64,000 nt of DNA, from NCBI RefSeq assembly GCF_014137945.1, contig NZ_JACGWX010000001.1:744001-808000 (forward strand). The letters run 5' to 3'. Position 1 is the stretch's first letter, and every line of letters begins with the position of its first letter. This stretch comes from Microcella alkalica (lineage in GTDB: Bacteria; Actinomycetota; Actinomycetes; Actinomycetales; Microbacteriaceae). Made by a program: the position numbers and the translations under genes. Below the pieces are notes generated by a model. It did not search any database. It was not told the origin of the DNA and saw only the letters and a program-made list of their open reading frames with translations. Below are positions 10,807 to 18,686 of the stretch, one piece after another.

Positions 10807-12006
10807 ATGAGCTCCACCATCGAGACTGAGAAGCCCGATACCGATAAGACCCTCGCCCCGGGCGCCGGCGCCCACTCCCACGGAGCGGATGACGTCCCCG
10901 TGCAGACCCGCTCCGAGCGCTTCGCCTCCGCGGTCCACGGCGACTTCCCCGAGGTGACCGGTCGCGAGCTCGAATGGCGGCTGACGCCGGTCGAGAAGAT
11001 CCGCGACCTCATCGACGGCGAGCTCGACGGCGGCCGCTTCCCGGCCGTGGTGAGCGAGGCCGCGGGCGTCACGACGGAGTGGATCGGGCGCGACGACGCC
11101 CGCATCGGCTCCGCCGGCCTCGCGGAGGAGCGCGCCGCGGCGAACGCCTGGTCGAGCTTCCAGGAGGCCCTCGCGGTCACCCTGACCGCCGAGGAGTTTA
11201 CCGAGGTCGTCATCGATCGGACGGGGGAGGACCGCGCTCCGCGCGCCGCCCACACGATCCTCACGGCCGGAGCGAACGCACGCGGCATCGTCGTGATCGA
11301 CAACCGCGGCAGCGCGCGACTGAGCGAGAACGTCGAGGTCGTCCTCGGCGACGGCGCGCATCTCACGGTCGTGAGCCTGCAGGAGTGGGACGACGAGAGT
11401 GTTCACCTCTCGAGCCAGTTCGCGCGCATCGGCCGCGACGCCGTGCTCAAGCACGTCGTCGTCTCTCTCGGCGGCGCGATCGTGCGGGTCAACCCCTCGG
11501 CGCACCTCGCCGAGCAAGGTGCGACGGGCGAGCTGCTCGGCCTGTACTTCTCCGACGCCGGCCAGCACCTGGAGCAGCGCGTCTACGTCAACCACGATGC
11601 TCCCAACACCGTGAGCCGGGTCACCTACAAGGGCGCGCTGAACGGCGAGGGCGCGCGCACCGTCTGGGTGGGGGATGTCCTCATCGGCCGCACCGCGCCC
11701 GGCACCGACTCGTACGAGCAGAACCGCAATCTGGTCCTGAGCGACGGGACCCGCGCCGACTCGATCCCGAACCTCGAGATCGAGACGGGCGACATCGCCG
11801 GCGCCGGTCACGCGAGCGCGACGGGCCGCTTCGACGACGAGCAGCTGTTCTACCTGCGCTCGCGCGGGATCCCCGAGCAGGAGGCGCGCCGCCTGGTCGT
11901 GCTCGGCTTCCTGCTCGAGGTCGTTCAGAAGATCGGTCAGCCCGAGCTCGAGACGCGGCTCCTGGCGGCGATCGAGGCCGAGCTCGCCGCCGTTGCGGTG
12001 GTGTGA
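10807..12006 (+). CDS. sufD: Fe-S cluster assembly protein SufD
   Basis: Partner of SufB in the SufBC2D complex, needed for iron acquisition during cluster assembly. The 399-residue protein has a variable N-terminus, then a beta-helix domain. The C-terminal block GAGHASATGRFDDEQLFYL carries the conserved histidine and parallels the equivalent SufB block. The ATG is two bases past the sufB stop and relies on an AGGA in the overlap region, indicating coupling. The Rieske gene follows after two bases. Confidence 0.95.
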   Translation: MSSTIETEKPDTDKTLAPGAGAHSHGADDVPVQTRSERFASAVHGDFPEVTGRELEWRLTPVEKIRDLIDGELDGGRFPAVVSEAAGVTTEWIGRDDARIGSAGLAEERAAANAWSSFQEALAVTLTAEEFTEVVIDRTGEDRAPRAAHTILTAGANARGIVVIDNRGSARLSENVEVVLGDGAHLTVVSLQEWDDESVHLSSQFARIGRDAVLKHVVVSLGGAIVRVNPSAHLAEQGATGELLGLYFSDAGQHLEQRVYVNHDAPNTVSRVTYKGALNGEGARTVWVGDVLIGRTAPGTDSYEQNRNLVLSDGTRADSIPNLEIETGDIAGAGHASATGRFDDEQLFYLRSRGIPEQEARRLVVLGFLLEVVQKIGQPELETRLLAAIEAELAAVAVV

Positions 12007-12008
12007 GC

Positions 12009-12335
12009 ATGACCGCGACGCGCGTCTGCGCCGACGCCGACCTCGCTCCGGCGACGGCGATGAAGGTCGTCATCGACGGCAAGCCCATCGCGGTCGTCAA
12101 GGAGTCCTCCGGTGCGGTGCACGCCCTCGGCGACACCTGCACCCACGGCGACATCTCCCTCAGCGAGGGCTTCGTCGAGGACGACAGCCTCGAGTGCTGG
12201 GCGCACGGATCGAAGTTCGATCTGGCGACCGGCAAGCCGAAGAACTTCCCGGCCTACGAGCCGGTCCCCGTCTACGCGGTCACCGTCGAGAACGGCGAGA
12301 TCTTCGTCGACGCCGACCACACCCTCACCACGTAA
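12009..12335 (+). CDS. Rieske [2Fe-2S] ferredoxin of the SUF operon
   Basis: Small 108-residue Rieske protein. The cluster-binding pattern is visible as CTHGD, a 16-residue spacer, then CWAHGSKFD, giving two cysteines and two histidines. Such proteins are usually named non-haem-iron oxygenase ferredoxin subunits, but no oxygenase gene is nearby. The position between sufD and sufC suggests it is an electron carrier for, or a product of, iron-sulfur assembly; that role is inference. The ATG at 12009 sits two bases after the sufD stop. Confidence 0.9.
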   Translation: MTATRVCADADLAPATAMKVVIDGKPIAVVKESSGAVHALGDTCTHGDISLSEGFVEDDSLECWAHGSKFDLATGKPKNFPAYEPVPVYAVTVENGEIFVDADHTLTT

Positions 12336-12349
12336 GGAAGAGACACGAC

Positions 12350-13114
12350 ATGTCCACTCTCGAGATCCGCGATCTCCACGTCAGCATCGAGACCGATCAG
12401 GGCGTCAAGCAGATCCTGCGCGGCGTCGACCTGACCATCAAGCAGGGCGAGATCCACGCCATCATGGGCCCCAACGGCTCCGGCAAGTCGACCCTCGCGT
12501 ACACGATCGCGGGGCACCCCCGCTACACCGTCGACTCGGGCTCGATCACGCTCGACGGTGAGGACGTGCTCGAGATGAGCATCGACGAGCGCGCGAAGGC
12601 CGGTCTCTTCCTCGCCATGCAGTACCCCGTCGAGATCCCCGGCGTCACGGTGTCGAACTTCCTGCGCACCGCCAAGACCGCCATCGACGGCGAGGCGCCC
12701 GCGCTCCGCGGCTGGATCAAGGAGCTCCGCGGCTCGATGGAGGCCATGCGCATGGACACCTCCTTCGCCGAGCGCAACGTCAACGAGGGCTTCTCCGGCG
12801 GCGAGAAGAAGCGCCACGAGATCGTGCAGCTCGAGCTGCTCAAGCCGAGGATCGCCGTCCTCGACGAGACCGACTCCGGTCTCGACGTCGACGCGCTCAA
12901 GGTCGTCTCGGAGGGCGTCAACCGCGTCAAGGAGCAGACCGGCCTCGGCGTGCTCCTCATCACGCATTACACGCGCATCCTCCGGTACATCCACCCCGAC
13001 TTCGTCCACGTCTTCGTCGACGGCCGCGTCGCCGAGGAGGGCGGCGCCGAGCTGGCCGAGCGCTTGGAGAACGAGGGCTACGATCGCTATCTGACCGGGT
13101 CGACCGTAGGCTAG
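12350..13114 (+). CDS. sufC: Fe-S cluster assembly ATPase SufC
   Basis: ABC-type ATPase that energises the SufBD scaffold. The 254 residues show Walker A GPNGSGKST near residue 39, a Q-loop MQYPVEIPG, the Suf-specific signature FSGGEKKR, Walker B AVLDETDSGLD, and a switch histidine in LLITHYTRIL. ATG 12350 follows AAGGAAGAG. The last codons contain TAGGCT, which can act as -10 element for the following sufT-like gene. No transmembrane segment is present, as expected for this soluble ATPase. Confidence 0.97.
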   Translation: MSTLEIRDLHVSIETDQGVKQILRGVDLTIKQGEIHAIMGPNGSGKSTLAYTIAGHPRYTVDSGSITLDGEDVLEMSIDERAKAGLFLAMQYPVEIPGVTVSNFLRTAKTAIDGEAPALRGWIKELRGSMEAMRMDTSFAERNVNEGFSGGEKKRHEIVQLELLKPRIAVLDETDSGLDVDALKVVSEGVNRVKEQTGLGVLLITHYTRILRYIHPDFVHVFVDGRVAEEGGAELAERLENEGYDRYLTGSTVG

Positions 13115-13118
13115 TCGC

Positions 13119-13448
13119 ATGCCCACCGCACTCGAGCCGCAACTCTTCGACCAGGTCGAGGAGGGGCTGAAGGACGTCGTTGACCCCGAGCTCGGGGTCA
13201 ACATCGTCGACCTCGGCCTCGTCTACGACCTCGCGTGGGATGACGAGACCGATGCCCTCATCATCTCCATGACGCTGACCTCCGCCGGCTGCCCGCTGAC
13301 CGACGTCATCGAGGAGTCGATCGGGAACTCCCTCGACGGCATTGTCGAGCGCTTCCGCATCAACTGGGTGTGGATGCCGCCGTGGGGCCCCGAGCGCATC
13401 ACCGACGACGGTCGCGACATGATGCGCGCACTGGGCTTCAGCATCTAG
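13119..13448 (+). CDS. MIP18/DUF59-family metal-sulfur cluster assembly factor (SufT/PaaD-like)
   Basis: A 109-residue DUF59 protein that helps insert or mature iron-sulfur clusters. The family signature DPELGVNIVDLGLVYDL is near the N-terminus, and the conserved cysteine lies in LTSAGCPLTD. It is the last gene of the suf run, four bases after sufC. The usual sufS (cysteine desulfurase) and sufU genes are not between sufC and this gene and do not occur in the window. A strong hairpin terminator follows. TAGGCT ending six bases before the ATG could allow separate leaderless transcription. Confidence 0.9.
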   Translation: MPTALEPQLFDQVEEGLKDVVDPELGVNIVDLGLVYDLAWDDETDALIISMTLTSAGCPLTDVIEESIGNSLDGIVERFRINWVWMPPWGPERITDDGRDMMRALGFSI

Positions 13449-13471
13449 CCGAGGCGCCGCGACGAGAAAGA

Positions 13472-13491
13472 CCCCCTCCCGCGGGAGGGGG
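13472..13491. terminator. Bidirectional hairpin terminator (sufT / bioY)
   Basis: Perfect nine-base-pair GC stem, CCCCCTCCC and GGGAGGGGG, around a GC loop. It is followed on the plus strand by CCTTCTTC and preceded by GAAAGA, the minus-strand pyrimidine tail. It lies between convergent genes and can serve both. Confidence 0.8.
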
Positions 13492-13512
13492 CCTTCTTCG
13501 TGCGGGGGCCGT

Positions 13513-14127
13513 CTACGCGGCGTCCGTGCGATCGTTGCGCTCTACGGCCTTCCACAGCGCCGGCAGGAGCGCCGCGGCGATCGCGGCCTTTATGAGCCCG
13601 CCGATGATGAAGGGGTAGAAGCCCGCGACGAGCGTCGACTGCAGGTCGTTGGGCAGACCGAACCCGCCGAGCGAGTACGAGAGCCACGGGAGTCCGACGG
13701 CGAACACGACGAGCGAGCCGCCGATGAAGGTCACAGCGGCCTTGAGCCAGCCGCGATCCCAGCGGCGCTCGGCCGCCCAGCCGACGATAGCAGCCGAGAG
13801 CACGAAACCGATGATGTAGCCGCCGGTCGGACCGACGAGAACGCTCCAGCCGGAGGCGGCGTCGCTGTAGATCGGGAGCCCGATCGCACCGAGGAGCGCG
13901 TACAGCGCGAGCGAGGAGGCCCCGCGCACGGCGCCGAGCGAGGCGCCGACGAGCAGCACCGCGAGGGTCTGCCCGGTCACCGGGACGGGCCAGAGCGGGA
14001 TGGCGACCTGAGCGAGCACCGCGACGAGCGCCGTGCCGGCGATGACGAGCGCGGAATCGGTCAGGAGCGTGCGGGGGATGACGCGATCGACGAGAGTCGG
14101 GCGCGGGAGAGCGGTGGCAAGCGTCAC
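13513..14127 (-). CDS. bioY: Biotin transporter BioY (ECF S component)
   Basis: Membrane substrate-binding component for biotin uptake, a stand-alone transporter or part of an ECF system. The 204 residues are mostly hydrophobic with about six helices. The BioY signature IPLWPVPVTGQTLAVLLVG is followed by GPTGGYIIGF. The GTG start at 14127 is preceded by GAGGAA about ten bases away. The A and T components (bioM and bioN) are not adjacent. It converges on the suf operon, so physical linkage to SUF may reflect the iron-sulfur dependence of biotin synthase, which is inference. Confidence 0.93.
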   Translation of the reverse strand: MTLATALPRPTLVDRVIPRTLLTDSALVIAGTALVAVLAQVAIPLWPVPVTGQTLAVLLVGASLGAVRGASSLALYALLGAIGLPIYSDAASGWSVLVGPTGGYIIGFVLSAAIVGWAAERRWDRGWLKAAVTFIGGSLVVFAVGLPWLSYSLGGFGLPNDLQSTLVAGFYPFIIGGLIKAAIAAALLPALWKAVERNDRTDAA

Positions 14128-14171
14128 GGGGATGCGTTCCTCACGGGAATCGGGGACCAGGGGACTGCGGT

Positions 14172-14177
14172 TAGACT
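14172..14177 (+). promoter_or_regulatory. Candidate -10 element upstream of the ABC-F gene
   Basis: TAGACT about 60 bases before the GTG start, with no convincing -35. It lies in the 110-base gap between divergent bioY and the ABC-F gene and would give a leader of about 55 bases. Confidence 0.4.
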
Positions 14178-14237
14178 ATCGGGCTGGCCCCCCATGGCCC
14201 TCCCTGACGAAACCTACGAAAGAAACGGACGTTCGCT

Positions 14238-15836
14238 GTGCTCGCTGTGCAGGATCTCGAGATCCGCGTCGGAGCGCGCCTGCTCATGGAGAACGTCTCC
14301 TTCCGCGTCGACAAGGGGGACAAGGTCGGGCTCGTCGGCCGCAACGGCGCCGGCAAGACGACGCTCACGAAGGTTCTCGCGGGCGACGAGCTCCCCGCGG
14401 CCGGTCACGTGCAACGCGTCGGCGAGCTCGGGTACCTCCCGCAGGATCCGCGCTCGGGCGACCCCGAGCAGCTCGCCCGCACGCGCATCCTCGACGCTCG
14501 GGGCCTCGGGCAGATCGTCATCGACATGCAGCAGGCGACGCTCGACATGGCGAGTCCCGACCCGGCCGTGAGCGAGAAGGCCATGAACCGCTACGGCCGG
14601 CTCACCGACCGGTTCCTCGCGCTCGGCGGCTACGCGGCGGAGGCCGAGGCCGCCTCGATCGCGAGCAACCTGAACCTGCCCGACCGCATCCTCAGCCAGC
14701 CGCTCAAGACCCTCTCGGGCGGGCAGCGGCGACGCATCGAGCTCGCCCGCATCCTCTTCAGCGATGCCGAGTCGATGATCCTCGACGAGCCGACGAACCA
14801 CCTCGACGCCGACTCGGTGGTGTGGCTGCGCGAGTTCCTGAGCTCCTACCAGGGCGGCTTCATCGTCATCAGCCACGACATCCACCTCGTGGAGGAGACC
14901 GTCAACAAGGTCTTCTACCTCGATGCGAACCGTCAGGTCATCGACGTCTACAACATGGGCTGGAAGAACTACCTGCGCCAGCGCGAATCCGACGAGGAGC
15001 GCCGGAAGAAGGAGCGCGCCAACGTCGAGAAGAAGGCCACGGCCCTGCAGCTCCAGGCGGCCCGATTCGGGGCGAAGGCGTCGAAGGCGGCCGCGGCCCA
15101 CCAGATGGTCGCGCGGGCCGAGAGAATGCTCGCGGGCCTCGACGAGGTGCGCGCGGTCGACCGCGTCGCGAAGCTGCGGTTCCCCGAGCCCGCCCCCGTC
15201 GGCAAGACCCCGCTGCAGGCGAAGAACCTCTCGAAGAGCTACGGCTCTCTCGAGATCTTCACCGCCGTCGACCTCGCCGTCGACCGCGGTTCGAAGGTCG
15301 TCATCCTCGGCCTCAACGGAGCGGGCAAGACGACCCTCCTGCGCATCCTCGCCGGCGTCGATCAGCCCGACACCGGGCAGCTCGAACCCGGCCACGGCCT
15401 CAAGGTTGGCTACTACGCGCAGGAGCACGAGACGCTCGACGTGAGGCGCAGCGTGCTGCAGAACATGATGTCGGCCTCGCCCGCGATCACCGAGCTCGAG
15501 GCGCGCAAGGTGCTCGGCTCGTTCCTCTTCACGGGCGATGACACCGCGAAGCCTGCCGGCGTGCTCTCCGGCGGCGAGAAGACGCGCCTCTCGCTCGCGA
15601 TGCTCGTCGTGTCGAAGGCGAACCTGCTGCTGCTCGACGAGCCGACGAACAACCTCGACCCGGCGAGCCGCGAGGAGATCCTCGGCGCGCTCGCGAACTA
15701 CTCGGGCGCGGTCATCCTCGTCAGCCACGACGAGGGCGCGGTCGAGGCGCTCAACCCCGAGCGAGTGCTCATCATGCCCGACGGCGTCGAGGATCTCTGG
15801 ACCAAGGACTACGCCGAGCTCATCTCGCTCGCCTGA
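14238..15836 (+). CDS. ABC-F family ATP-binding protein
   Basis: Soluble protein with two ABC ATPase domains and no membrane segments. ABC-F proteins act on the ribosome in translation control or antibiotic protection. Walker A motifs are GRNGAGKTT (domain 1) and GLNGAGKTT (domain 2). Signatures are LSGGQRRR and LSGGEKTR, with Walker B motifs ILDEPTNHLD and LLDEPTNNLD. The inter-domain linker, around residues 250-300, is rich in lysine, arginine and alanine (ERRKKERANVEKKA). The GTG start at 14238 gives 532 residues, in the housekeeping range. Orthology to a named E. coli factor cannot be settled by eye. Confidence 0.93.
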   Translation: MLAVQDLEIRVGARLLMENVSFRVDKGDKVGLVGRNGAGKTTLTKVLAGDELPAAGHVQRVGELGYLPQDPRSGDPEQLARTRILDARGLGQIVIDMQQATLDMASPDPAVSEKAMNRYGRLTDRFLALGGYAAEAEAASIASNLNLPDRILSQPLKTLSGGQRRRIELARILFSDAESMILDEPTNHLDADSVVWLREFLSSYQGGFIVISHDIHLVEETVNKVFYLDANRQVIDVYNMGWKNYLRQRESDEERRKKERANVEKKATALQLQAARFGAKASKAAAAHQMVARAERMLAGLDEVRAVDRVAKLRFPEPAPVGKTPLQAKNLSKSYGSLEIFTAVDLAVDRGSKVVILGLNGAGKTTLLRILAGVDQPDTGQLEPGHGLKVGYYAQEHETLDVRRSVLQNMMSASPAITELEARKVLGSFLFTGDDTAKPAGVLSGGEKTRLSLAMLVVSKANLLLLDEPTNNLDPASREEILGALANYSGAVILVSHDEGAVEALNPERVLIMPDGVEDLWTKDYAELISLA

Positions 15837-15851
15837 GCGCGTGCGCCGCGC

Positions 15852-16676
15852 TCAGCGGCGCTCAAGCAGGGCATCCTCTTCATCGGCGTCGCTCGCCCGC
15901 GTGCGCGCGCGCACCGGGATCGGCACGCCGGTCTCCTCCGACACGATGCGCTGGCGCTCCTTGCGCAGCGCCCAGCCGTAGCCGATGAATCCCATGAGGG
16001 CGAAGACGTACCACTGGAACGTGTAGCTCAGGTGGGGCCCCTCGTCGGGCACGGGGCGCGTGGCGGTCACGGGGCGGGTGCCCGGCTCTGGCGACTCGCT
16101 GTCGAGCAGGCCGTACGCACCCGTCACGACCGCGCCCGCCTCGACGCGCTCGGCGACGTCGGGCAGGTTGATCGTCGCGATCTGCCCCTCGGGAGCGCCG
16201 CGGCCCCGCAGCTCGGGCTCGCCGGGCTTGAGGCGCACGAGAACCTCCACGCGCCCGCTCGGGGGAGCTGGCACGACATCGGGGGAGTCCTGCGCCGACC
16301 CGACGGGGAGCCAGCCGCGATCGACGACGAAAACCGAGCCGTCGTCGAGCATCAGGGGCGTCAGCACCTCGAAACCGGGCCGGCCGTTGAGCGGCCGGGC
16401 ACGCACGAGCAGCTGCTCGTCGACGAGGTACTTTCCCGCGAGTTCGACGGGCTGCCACTCGAGCTCCGGGTCGAGAGCCTCGATGTCGGGCAGCGCCTCG
16501 GAGAGGGCGACCGGGGCCGCATCCCAGTTCTGAGCGACGACGCGGATCTCGGCCACCGTCTCGACGCGCCGCTGCCACTGCCACTGGGCGAGCCCGACGC
16601 AGACGACCGCGAACAGCGTCGTGAGGCCGAGCCAGCCGAGCCAGCGGCGCTGCAGGGCCAGGCTCAGGATGCTCAC
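15852..16676 (-). CDS. SURF1-family cytochrome oxidase assembly protein
   Basis: Membrane protein aiding haem insertion into cytochrome c oxidase. The 274-residue protein has an N-terminal transmembrane helix (WLGWLGLTTLFAVVCVGLA) followed by QWQWQRR, the family's N-terminal landmark. The large outer domain contains RGWLPVG, and a C-terminal helix follows LSYTFQWYVFALMGFIGYG, also characteristic. The GTG at 16676 overlaps the upstream stop as GTGA. ctaB and ctaA lie about 8 kb away, and the oxidase structural genes are outside the window. Confidence 0.9.
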   Translation of the reverse strand: MSILSLALQRRWLGWLGLTTLFAVVCVGLAQWQWQRRVETVAEIRVVAQNWDAAPVALSEALPDIEALDPELEWQPVELAGKYLVDEQLLVRARPLNGRPGFEVLTPLMLDDGSVFVVDRGWLPVGSAQDSPDVVPAPPSGRVEVLVRLKPGEPELRGRGAPEGQIATINLPDVAERVEAGAVVTGAYGLLDSESPEPGTRPVTATRPVPDEGPHLSYTFQWYVFALMGFIGYGWALRKERQRIVSEETGVPIPVRARTRASDADEEDALLERR

Positions 16677-16924
16677 GCCGTCGATTCTCCCGGATCAGGC
16701 AGCGATTCGACGACGACGCCCGCCGGCGTGATCGACACGGGGAAGGAGCGCTGGGCGACGAAGTCGTACAGGAAGTCGCGATGCTCGTCGCACGCGAGCC
16801 ACACCTTGACCCTCTCGGGGCCGTGGATTCGGGGGTTCCGCCAGTTGACGGCCCATGTCGCCTCGGCGCGGCAGCCGCTCCGGGAGCACCGCGTTCCGGA
16901 GATCTCCCCGGGGAGCGAGATCAC
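16673..16924 (-). CDS. Small conserved protein with a cysteine pair, function unknown
   Basis: An 83-residue soluble protein starting at GTG 16924 (MISLPGEISGTRC). It has two cysteines close together in TRCSRSGC, then a third with a histidine in WLACDEHRDFL, an arrangement that could hold a metal. It overlaps the DUF3099 gene upstream and SURF1 downstream, each by a GTGA, so the three are translationally coupled. No function is recognised; linkage to SURF1 hints at respiratory assembly but proves nothing. Confidence 0.75.
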   Translation of the reverse strand: MISLPGEISGTRCSRSGCRAEATWAVNWRNPRIHGPERVKVWLACDEHRDFLYDFVAQRSFPVSITPAGVVVESLPDPGESTA

Positions 16925-17205
16925 GCCGCGGAGCCCGGCGGCGTGTACGGGAGGAGCTGACCGGGGCGCTCGACCGCACGCCCGTCGTTGGGGGCGACCT
17001 GGTTGGCGACGACGACAGCGAAGTAGGGTAGGACGATCGCGCCGAGAGCGGGGATCAGCAGCCACCAGCCGGGCGTGACGAAGCACGCGCCGATGCAGAC
17101 CAGACGCACGGCCATCGCGACCGAGTACTTGATCATGCGAGAGCGCCGCTCGTCGGTGGGGGAGGACGGGAGGCTGGTGATGGCGGCGCCGGTCGGCTGC
17201 TTCAT
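16921..17205 (-). CDS. DUF3099-type small membrane protein
   Basis: The 94-residue protein has a short charged N-terminus ending in DERRSRMIKYSVAMAVR and two hydrophobic helices (RLVCIGACFVTPGWWLLIP and ALGAIVLPYFAVVVANQVA), the layout of actinobacterial DUF3099. Function is unknown. It is first in a three-gene coupled set with the small cysteine protein and SURF1. It starts 68 bases from divergent fabG. Confidence 0.8.
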   Translation of the reverse strand: MKQPTGAAITSLPSSPTDERRSRMIKYSVAMAVRLVCIGACFVTPGWWLLIPALGAIVLPYFAVVVANQVAPNDGRAVERPGQLLPYTPPGSAA

Positions 17206-17260
17206 GAGGTCTCGATTCTAGGTTCGCCGCCTGCGAGAAGACTGGTTCGAAGCCTGCCAA

Positions 17261-17273
17261 TAGGCTTGACGCC
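17261..17273 (+). promoter_or_regulatory. Leaderless-type promoter of fabG
   Basis: TAGGCT at 17261-17266 ends seven bases before the ATG, so the transcript is predicted to begin at or next to the start codon. Confidence 0.6.
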
Positions 17274-17984
17274 ATGACCACTCAGCGCACCGTTCTCGTC
17301 ACCGGAGGCAACCGCGGCATCGGCTTCGCGATCGCCGAGGAGTTCCTCGCTCAGGGCCACCGCGTCGCCGTCACGGCCCGCTCGGGCACCGGCCCCGAGG
17401 GCGCGCTGACGGTCGTCGCCGACGTCACCGACGCCGCCTCGCTCGACGCCGCATACAGCGAGGTCGAGGCCGCGTACGGCCCGATCGAGGTCGTCGTCGC
17501 CAACGCCGGGATCACGCGCGACACCCTGCTGCTCCGAATGTCGGACGAGGACTTCCAGTCGGTCGTCGACACGAACCTCACGGGCGCCTTCCGGTCGGTC
17601 AAGAGGGCGATGAAGGGGATGCTCAAGGCGCGCTTCGGCCGCATCATCCTCATCTCCTCTGTCGTCGGGCTGTACGGCTCGCCCGGGCAGGTCAACTACT
17701 CCTCGTCGAAGGCCGCCCTCGTCGGCATGGCGCGCTCGATCACGCGCGAGCTCGGCGGCCGGGGCATCACCGCGAACGTCGTCGCCCCGGGCTTCATCGA
17801 GACAGACATGACGGCCGAGCTGCCGGAGGAGCAGCAGAAGGCGTACAAGGACTCCATCCCCGCCGGCCGCTTCGCGAGCCCGCAGGAGGTCGCGCGCGTC
17901 GTGACCTGGATCGCGAGCGACGACGCCGCCTACATCTCCGGCGCGGTCATCCCCGTCGACGGCGGTCTCGGGATGGGGCACTAG
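17274..17984 (+). CDS. fabG: 3-oxoacyl-ACP reductase, SDR family
   Basis: NAD(P)H-dependent short-chain dehydrogenase, 236 residues. The Rossmann loop is TGGNRGIG near residue 10, and VVANAG and the catalytic serine in ILISSVVG follow. The catalytic YSSSK and the substrate-loop APGFIETDM are present. The closing SGAVIPVDGGLGMGH resembles FabG, which reduces 3-oxoacyl-ACP in fatty acid elongation. No other fas genes adjoin it, so a different SDR substrate is possible. No ribosome-binding site is visible before the ATG, consistent with leaderless translation. Confidence 0.85.
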   Translation: MTTQRTVLVTGGNRGIGFAIAEEFLAQGHRVAVTARSGTGPEGALTVVADVTDAASLDAAYSEVEAAYGPIEVVVANAGITRDTLLLRMSDEDFQSVVDTNLTGAFRSVKRAMKGMLKARFGRIILISSVVGLYGSPGQVNYSSSKAALVGMARSITRELGGRGITANVVAPGFIETDMTAELPEEQQKAYKDSIPAGRFASPQEVARVVTWIASDDAAYISGAVIPVDGGLGMGH

Positions 17985-18010
17985 GGGCCCTCGCCGGGCT
18001 CCGCCCGATC

Positions 18011-18649
18011 TCAGCCGCGCAGGCCGAGCAGCGGGAGCACGTCGCGCAAGTCGCGGCGCGCAATGCTCACGTGGGCGCGCTCGCGCACGATCGGCTTCGC
18101 GATGAAGGCGACGCCGAGCCCCGCCGCCGCGAGCATGCGCAGGTCGTTCGCGCCGTCGCCGATCGCGACGGTGCGGGCGAGCGGCACGCCCCGGTCGGCG
18201 GCCCACTCGCGCAGAGCGACCTCCTTGGCCTCGGCATCGATCACGGGGCCGAGCGTGCGGCCCGTGAAGCGGCCCTCCGCGACCTCGAGCCGGTTCGCCC
18301 GGTGATGATCGAGCCCGAGCTCGGCGGCGATCGGGTCGAGCAGCTCGTGGAACCCGCCGGACACGACGCCGACGGCACCGCCGGCGGCGTGGACGGCCTC
18401 GACGAGCTCGCGCGCACCGGCGGTGAGGGTGATGCGGGCGCCGACGCGCGCGCAGCATCCCTCATCGAGGCCCGCGAGCGTCGCGACGCGCTCGGTGAGC
18501 GACGCGGCGAAATCGAGCTCGCCCGCCATCGCGCGATCGGTGATCGCCGCGACGGCAGGGCCGGAGCCGGCCTCGTCGGCGAGCAGCTCGATCGCCTCCT
18601 GCTCGATGAGGGTCGAGTCGACGTCGAGCACGACGAGGAAGCGGGTCAT
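18011..18649 (-). CDS. serB: Phosphoserine phosphatase
   Basis: HAD-superfamily enzyme releasing serine from phosphoserine, the last step of serine synthesis. The 212-residue protein opens with the nucleophile motif VLDVDSTLIEQE. It has the motif-II region VGVVSGGFHE, lysine in DAEAKEVALREW, and motif III/IV in AIGDGANDLRML, all diagnostic for SerB. It lacks the N-terminal ACT domains found in many mycobacterial forms. ATG 18649 follows GAGGAG. It sits 37 bases after glgC on the same strand and may be co-transcribed. Confidence 0.93.
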   Translation of the reverse strand: MTRFLVVLDVDSTLIEQEAIELLADEAGSGPAVAAITDRAMAGELDFAASLTERVATLAGLDEGCCARVGARITLTAGARELVEAVHAAGGAVGVVSGGFHELLDPIAAELGLDHHRANRLEVAEGRFTGRTLGPVIDAEAKEVALREWAADRGVPLARTVAIGDGANDLRMLAAAGLGVAFIAKPIVRERAHVSIARRDLRDVLPLLGLRG

Positions 18650-18686
18650 CAGGCGGGCACTCCTCGTCGGGGGCGCACGCGCCCGA

